From CAZERD01 sp964515405 (lineage in GTDB: Bacteria; Campylobacterota_A; Desulfurellia; Desulfurellales; CAZERD01), in the NCBI GenBank assembly GCA_964515405.1, contig CAZERD010000045.1, positions 1 through 12,671 on the forward strand: DNA of 12,671 nt. The letters run 5' to 3'. Below, one piece after another: positions 1 to 8,000 of the stretch. Both the position numbers and the translations under genes were made by a program. The notes beneath the pieces were generated by a model. The model saw only the letters and a list, made by a program, of their open reading frames with translations, had not been told where the DNA came from and ran no database searches. Position 1 is the stretch's first letter. Each line of letters begins with the position of its first letter.

Positions 1-2010
1 ATCAATCCCCGCTTTGGGTGATATTCAGCACCATCCTCTACAGAGAACGAATCTTGTTTTTCGGTTGGGGTACTCGACTTTACTCCTTTATTGGTGTACT
101 CCTCTATCTCGTTACCTGACCTTACATACTTTGTCACGAGATAGTACCCTGTACCGTTATTTTGAGCTTTATCTACTATTGTAACTTTTCCTTCAACCTC
201 ACTGTTGTTTATTCCTTCAACTACCACCGGATACTTAGTCTCGTTATCTATATTGACCCTTCCAAAACCATCCAGTACGTTTATTCGTCCACTGTTGTTT
301 GTGCTTACTATCTTGCCAGAGATGAATACGGTTCCACCCGATGTATTTATGTCCGGTATAATGATTTTCTTGGTGTAAGTATCAAGAATGGCCTTAATAT
401 TTCCCTCAACTACACCATTCTTGTAAACATAGCCTACCCCTATGTTTATGTATCTCTTTCCAGTTTCCGAAGCTTTCTGAAAGGCATTGTTGACCTCGTT
501 ATAGGTTATAGTGAGCTTTCTGTCTGGAATTCCACTCTGTATTGTTCCGTCTATATTGACTACATACGCATTTATAAAGATATCATTGCCTGCCACTGTG
601 TAACCCTGGACGGCAGAGTTTAGTTCGGTGCTGTAGTCTTTGCTGATGTTGTTTAATTTACCGCTTTTGCTATCCTGCTCCAGCTTGTAGAATTGCGAAG
701 CAGGACTCTTTCCCACAGTGTAGATTCCATTGGGATTATTAAATACAAACTCTCCATTTGGCGCTTCCAGACTTACAGAGTCAGCAGATATTCCCTCTGT
801 TGCAAATATGCTACCGTAGTCATTTTTAATTGTAACACTACCGTTCAAGTTTGTTATACCGCCATTCCCTGTCTCTGAAGCACCACCTTCATTCACTATG
901 TACCCCAGTATAATAGGGGGACTGTACTCTGTCATGCTTATACCATCCACATCAACTGTGGTTTTCTGGAAGGTATTGTTTATGTATATTTCAGGCTGTT
1001 GGGAGTTTACGCTCGTTTCGATCTTCTTAAACTTAGCACTGCTGGCTGAACCATCCAGCAAGGCTATATCTGAGTTGCTGGTGATTCGAACCCCATTGAA
1101 CAGTATATGCCCCCCAACATCCCTCGGTATAGTGATAGGTCCAACTTCAAGCGGTAGAGGAGACTTGTTTATTATCTTTACGGTAACATCACCTGGTGCA
1201 CAAAGCTTCCCTGTCCCGGATAACAGATCAGCTCTTATATTTATGTTCCCAGAGGAAGCAAGAATCGGATCCACCTTTATAACATCTGTTGTTTCTTGTG
1301 AGGCCTCGTCTTTCTTTTCTTCTTCCAAGGCTTTTATTTCCGATTCTATGTCCTGCTTGAGCTTATCGTCACCATAACCGTAGAGGCTTTCTGTGTTCCT
1401 GAGCTTCTGTATTTCCTTGTCTATATTGCTTGCAATTCTCACATCCTGTATTATAGAGAAGGAAATGTTTTTGCTTTGTTTATCTGGACTCAAAACTCGC
1501 ACTAAGCTGCCATTTTCATCTACCGCCTCCCATTTGTGCTTCTGGGGATTAAAACACACAGTATTAAGCACAGCTTTCTTAGAGGTTCTCTTGTATACAT
1601 CCTCCTTATAAACCCACTCAAACTTTTTGTCATTACTTGAATACTCATAATCATAAGCTTTATAAACTGTATTCCCACTATCGTCCTGAATGGATCTTAT
1701 TTCGTAAGATGGGTCCACTTCGTTGCCATCTTTATCAACGTAGTATGTATAATCCTCAACATGATAGCCTGGGTTAAAGTTTTTCCCAAAGGTTAGAAGT
1801 GTGTGTCTATAGGTACCCGTCTGCACAGTACCATCTATCTCAACAGTACCCCTGCCTCGATTTACCCCATTGCCAGCCAATGTATCAAGCGAACCGTCAG
1901 CTTTCCCTCCAAACAAGTCTACCAATTTTTCTAAGGCCTTCCTTGAAGCATCCGTGGCCTTGCCAAATCCATAGGCAGACAGAAACCCCTCTGTAGAAAC
2001 TATATTGGTG
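1..2010 (-). other. Non-repetitive distal module of the adhesin with charged insert and coiled coil
   Basis: From about residue 2800 the Ser/Gly repeats stop. The segment encoded at about 1770-1690 is Tyr- and Asp-rich (YHVEDYTYYVDKDGNEVD). A Lys/Glu-rich stretch at about 1440-1275 (residues about 2983-3038) has heptad-like spacing and is a likely coiled coil. It is followed by renewed beta-strand sequence, including NGSVTIKNDYGSIFATEG and AGNDIFINAYVVNIDGTIQ. This may be a tip or capping module, or the beginning of a processing region. The C-terminus is off the window, so whether it ends in a toxin, anchor or autotransporter domain cannot be told. Confidence 0.55.
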
Positions 2011-5000
2011 TTAGTGCCTGATGCCACTCGCGCCCCAGAATCAATTTTCACAGTAGCATACCTTGAAGATAGTGCATTGGCATCTGGGGAACCACTGTAT
2101 GCTACGGGTGCTTTGTTGAAAACATTTGTAGTAGCATTCGTAACTATTTCACCGTTGCCCTTGGGTGTGGCACCAGAGAGGAGATTTATCTCCTTGAAGG
2201 CTTCCACATTGGCATTGTTCTCTATATAAATACTGTCATACACCTTTACAGACATCTCAGACTTACCCTGGCCTGCAGTTGCCATACCCCAGGTTGAGGT
2301 GTTAGCACTAACTTTACCATCTGAATCCGTGTCTGCTGAGATAGTGATATTATCCTCAGAGTATAACTTTGAGTTTTTACCCAGCGTTATGGAGGTTCCA
2401 ACATTATCAACAGTTAAACTCGACTTAGACTCGGCTCCTGCTATTAACCCACCAGCATTTAGTTTCGCCTTCTGATAGAAGTGGAAGTTATTATACGCTT
2501 TTATCTTGATGTTGCCTGAATAACTTGTATCGTCAGAGCTCCTCACAGAACTCATACTTGCATCTTTATCAACATTCACATAGGACCCTGTGTTACTAAC
2601 ATCCGTATGGCTAAAGGAAGCAGCTCCTGAATAAACTCCCCCGGAGCCTTCGTTCGAGTTATAGTTAACTTCATCCTCATTGAGACTATTGTTTGAACTG
2701 ATGAATATTTCATGGGATGTCACATCTGTATCACTGCCTATTTCGATCTTTGAATAATTGTTGTTTATCGTGTCAGAAGAGTAAGCTCCACTCGCCCCAA
2801 CGATAGAAGCATTTATACTATCTGCTATGCTATGGAACTTCACGAGTCTGCTTGAGAGAATGCTAAATTTCCCAGATGCTACTATACCGGTGCTATTTCC
2901 CAAATAGCTCTTGGTGGTCCCTTTAGAAGTTGTTTTAGCTATGGAGGCGTTCCCGGATACAGCACCTCCTGAACCTGCTAAAGCATAGGCATGATTAAAT
3001 TCACTACTTGAGGCTTTGATAGATATATTGTTTGCCACAATTGCAGTGTCACTGTCTATAAACGAAGCTACGTCTGAGGAATACTCAGAGTCGGCTACAC
3101 TTGCACCCAATGCCAAAAGCCCCATATTTACTCCGCTTGCGGAAGAGTAATCCTCTGTATTGGATGCAGAAGATAGATCTAGGTCTCCAGAGATGGTCAA
3201 TATATCATCCTTACCAATAAAGGCTTTTGTTGAACCTGAGTTGTTGGTTTTAGAGACACTGCCATTGGCACCGAGTAGTGAAGCACCAGTAGAAGATATA
3301 GATTTAGCTTCAGCATAAGAGTCTCCATTGTGAGATCCACCTTCATACGAGTCTACTGCGCTAATCATCAAGGAACCTGCTGTTACTGAGGAGTTATCAT
3401 CAATGAATGCCAGTATATTTGGATCGACAGAAACTGTTGCCACCGATGCCCCAACCGCTAGGGCACCCAAATTTACACCCAAAGCCTGTGAACTTATATC
3501 GTAAGAATCCGAGGAGCTTATGCTAAAAATATTTGACGATGATACGTTAGTTTTTCTGCCTGTGTATGATTCTACCGTTGGAGAGTAGTCAACTTTTGAC
3601 ACAGCAGCCTGGGCCGAGACAGCACCCGCATTCATAGGTACAGCTTTTGAGTTTATTGAGTCCGTTAATTTGGCGGAGATGTAAACATAATCAGAAGATA
3701 AAGTGGCACTGTCGCCTATGTACGCAAAGGCACTATCTGAATCTGACACATGGGATTCAACAACCCCTGCCACAGAGCCTCCAACATCGGCTCCAGAAGC
3801 CACTGACGCTAATGAGGAATAACTACTGCTGTCTATAGCTACACTCCCCGTAGATAAAGTAGCACTATCATCTATATAGGAAGAGGCGACACTCTCCGAG
3901 TCCATGTAGGAAACAGCAGCTCCTAAACCTATAGCATCACCAGTCCCACCGTATGTGTATAAATGACCGGAATAATTAGATGTAGAAATGGAGTCAATAG
4001 AGTTATCCGAAGAGACAGTAGCATCTCGACCAATATAAGATACAGCATCACCGAAGTTCCTCTGAATACCCACTGAACCGTCTATACCAACAGCCCCTAC
4101 CCCTTCACCCCCAGAGTAGGTAGTGAGGTTGGCTGTATTCAGGGCTTTGAGTTCAACATAACCTCCATCCGCCGATATATCAGCATTATTTCCTATAAAG
4201 GCCTCTGTGGTATCCGCTAAGGGAGTACTGTCACTAAAATCACCTTCAACAGAAACATCACCTACAGTTGAGGAAGCTAATGAATTTACTCCTGAGTATC
4301 CGGTATTTATGTTCCTTCCCACACTGGCAGTATCATTGCTGATAGTTTTTCCCGAGTCGCTTAGTGACTTTAATTCATCACTATCCATATGAGAACCTAC
4401 ATTCGTCACAGAAACCGAGCCAACTACGCCACCTACTCCGACTCCAAAAGCTACAGTGTAGGAGTGTGTTTCATTATTAGTAGAAGCGTTTATAGATACA
4501 TCACCGGTAGAAGTAATCGGTTTTGTTGAGGATATATAGGCCGCATTTGTGCTGTGTACTGATATCACGTCAACAGCAGCTCCAATAGCTCCCTCTCCAG
4601 CCTCAAGATTCCCAGAGGTATCGTGTAGGTAGTTGTTGTCTTCAGAGTTAATGTTAATGTCTCTGCTCTTCACGGTTGTTTTCTTTCCAATACAGGCTTC
4701 GGTGTCTGTAGATACAGAATCAACAATTACGGAGCCACCAATCCCCATGTACTCGCCTGCAGCAGCATTAGCAGTGTACATCTTTACAATCTTGTCTGAG
4801 GTAGATTCAAGTGCAGTCTCACCAGAAGCACACAGTGATGAGTCTGTTACATACGCCTTTGTAGTATTCCCGATTACAGCTACAGCTATGGACCCACCTA
4901 TACCGGCATCCTCGCCTATGGATGCACTCCCTATTACTAGACCGGATGTTTTCGAATCCCTGCTCCCCACATTAACAGAATCGTATGCGTATATTCCTAT

Positions 5001-8000
5001 ATTACCTGAAGAGCTCAGAGTAGATCCACTGACATAAGCATTATTTGTATTGGACATATACACAATTCCCAGAGAGCCAGCTATAGAACCAGTGGTGGTA
5101 AAGGCTCCTCCTACTACAACTGAATTTACACTTTCAACAGAGCCTGTGCTGACGTTGATAGACCCTCCAGTTTTCACCTTAGACCCAACAATATCAGCAG
5201 AGATGCTGTTTCTGAACGTGTTCACATCCACATCAATACCAGCTCCCAGAGAAGAACCGGCGTTAAATCCTCCAGATTTTACGTTGACGCTACTTTCATT
5301 AAATGCCCTAACGGTAACTTTTTGAGATGCTTTTGGTTCTATATTCTTGTCTATCTTCGAGCTAGCTATATATGCGTTTGTATTATCCTCAAATGTACCA
5401 ATCGAAGCAGCACCCGAAAAACCAAAACTACTGGAAGTAGTGAGCTGAACTGCTCCCGTCCATACTCTCACATTCTCCCTTGAATCAGATATCACAGCCA
5501 AGCCGGATATATTTTTATTGGCTTTCTTTTTCTTGGCAGTATCCACTGATATTGCGGCGTCGCCTTTTGAATCAACGGTGGAACCAGAAACGTAAGCTTC
5601 TGTTTTGTTGTCCAAGGTGTCTACCACCGCTGATCCTCCCAACCCCATCGTGTTGCCATCCATGTTTATTGATACAATGCCACCGTACAGACTAATTCCT
5701 CCTAAATAATATGTGGAAACAGCTACTGAATCATCTGTGTTTACCGCAGAGCTACGGATATATGCCTCGGTAGTATTAGCATTGTTGTTAATTACAGCAT
5801 TTCCAGACAGGCCTATCTTTGAAACGCTAGCGCTCACAGATACGACATCTTCCTGCATCTTTTGGGTAGAGTTGATCTTAATGTTACCATCAGAGGAAAG
5901 TTTGGTATTGTTCACGTAAGACTCGACATCATCGGTGGTATGATTGTACGCTACAGATGCACCGACACCTGTTCCTTTGGAGGAGGTACTTGCCGAACCG
6001 GCAACAACTGTAATTTTGGGGGTACTCGAAGAGTTAATGGATAAACCATTATCCGCTTTAATACCATTATAGTTGTAAGAATCCACATAAGCTCCATTAC
6101 CCATATCAACGTTGTTAACCGAGAGGGAAGCTGAAGCAGCAAGCTCGCCCTCTGAACCTGAACCGGATACAGAAATATCCCTAATACTGTTGTCGTTACT
6201 TGACTTCACGGAAAATGAACCATCGCTGGAGATATCTGAATCATACGAGTATGCACTCGTACTACCCCTCAGTTCATTTATAGCGATTGCGGCTCCAGCC
6301 GAGAATTTGGCACTGGACACGGAACCGGCAGCGGTTGATACATTCCTGTCGTTCTCCGCGCTAATACTTACATCTTTAGTTGACGATACGCTTGACCCTG
6401 CTATGTATGAGTAAGTAGAGTCGTTTAGCTTATTTAGAGATACAGAGCCAGCCAAAGAGCCACTAACTTTGTTAGAACCACTCCAACCAACAGATCCGCC
6501 CGCGGCTATGCTCGTTAGAGCTCCATCCGTCTTTGAGCTTAACGACAGCGAGGAAACATACGCATTCTTCCAGCCCGAGATTAGAGACTTTGTATCCATC
6601 GTAACATCGTTTTCAGTATAGGAACCCTCAAGTCCTACAGAGGCTCCGTTGCTGCTGGAAACGGCTGCACCACCCCCTATAGCGTTTACATTCGTTGAGT
6701 CCTCTGAAAGTATATCCACGACACCTGCTACATTCTTTGATGCTTCTGTTTTTTCTATCTCAGCTATAGTTTTGTCATTTACCACGTTAATTGATGAATC
6801 ACCAGCGAATGCTATACCTGTCCTGGGTGTGATAAACTCGTTAGGATTGCCTGTACTACTCTCTTCGCCAAATAAGTGCGGTAAGCTCATGCCATCCAAT
6901 GGGTCTGTTTCGTCAAAGGAGTTTCTTACTGCTACCGATCCAGCAAGCGTCCAAGTGCCAATGATACCTGGGTTTATTGCCTTTATGGTCAAAGGTTTGT
7001 TAGAAAATAACGCCCCAGAGAACCTTGCTTCTGTATCCCTGGAGACACTAGTTACGCCTACTGAAGCACCTATACCCGCACTGGACGACTTTAAAACATT
7101 GCCTGCTACATTGACAAGTGTTAACGGATTGGAAGACTCAACATCCGCACCGTCCGTCTTCAACTGCAGTTTAGTGTTAGAGGAAACACTTGCTGTGGTT
7201 ATACTGCTGACACTGAGGTACGAGAACGTCCCATCCACTCCGTAAGATTCCGAACTACCACCTGATACACCCACAGAGATATTATCCGTGGTTGAATGCG
7301 ACTCGACATCAAGGTTACCACTACTTATAGTTGTGTTGCCCAGAGTATTTGCTTCTGTATCCGTATTGTAGTATATACCCATGTATGTTCCACCAACTGC
7401 ATTTTTACCCGAATTTCCTGTCCCTAATCCTATAATACCGCCGAAGTTAGCTGTCTCCACGTCATTATTTGCAAGGATGGAAGTTTCATCGCTACTAGTA
7501 ACATTACTATCCTCTACATAGGCTTTGGAAACCTCATTGAACTCAGCTATATTTATAGAGCCAGCAGTTCCTACTTGGGTACCATGCGATTCACTTCGGG
7601 CCCATGTGGTGAAAAACCCGTTCTGTATCCCAAAGTTTGCATTCAGTTTGTCTGTTATATCTGAAGCGCTGTGGATCTTCTGCCACGTTATTTCATAAGG
7701 CATGTTTATACTGGAGTGAACATCCACATTCTTGGCAGAAATATTTGCCTTTTTCACATATGCTTCAATCTCGTCCTTTGACAGAGTTATATCCAGTGCT
7801 CCCGCTACGGCGTTTTCCTTGGCATTTTGATCGTTAGTATCAACGCTAGCACTTGCACTACTCTGTATGCCATTCGTTGAACCTTCCGCATACTGAACGC
7901 TGGCCTTCACATTGGTACTACCCTGTGAAGCTATCCTACCCCCATCTACACATGCTTTGACTGTGGACTGATTCTTCAAATACGTGAATGCAGCTGATAT

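Noticed and set aside
2545..7957. CRISPR array or DNA satellite in the repeat region
   Set aside because: The repetition is at protein level within one open frame; DNA copies are diverged and have no constant-length spacers.
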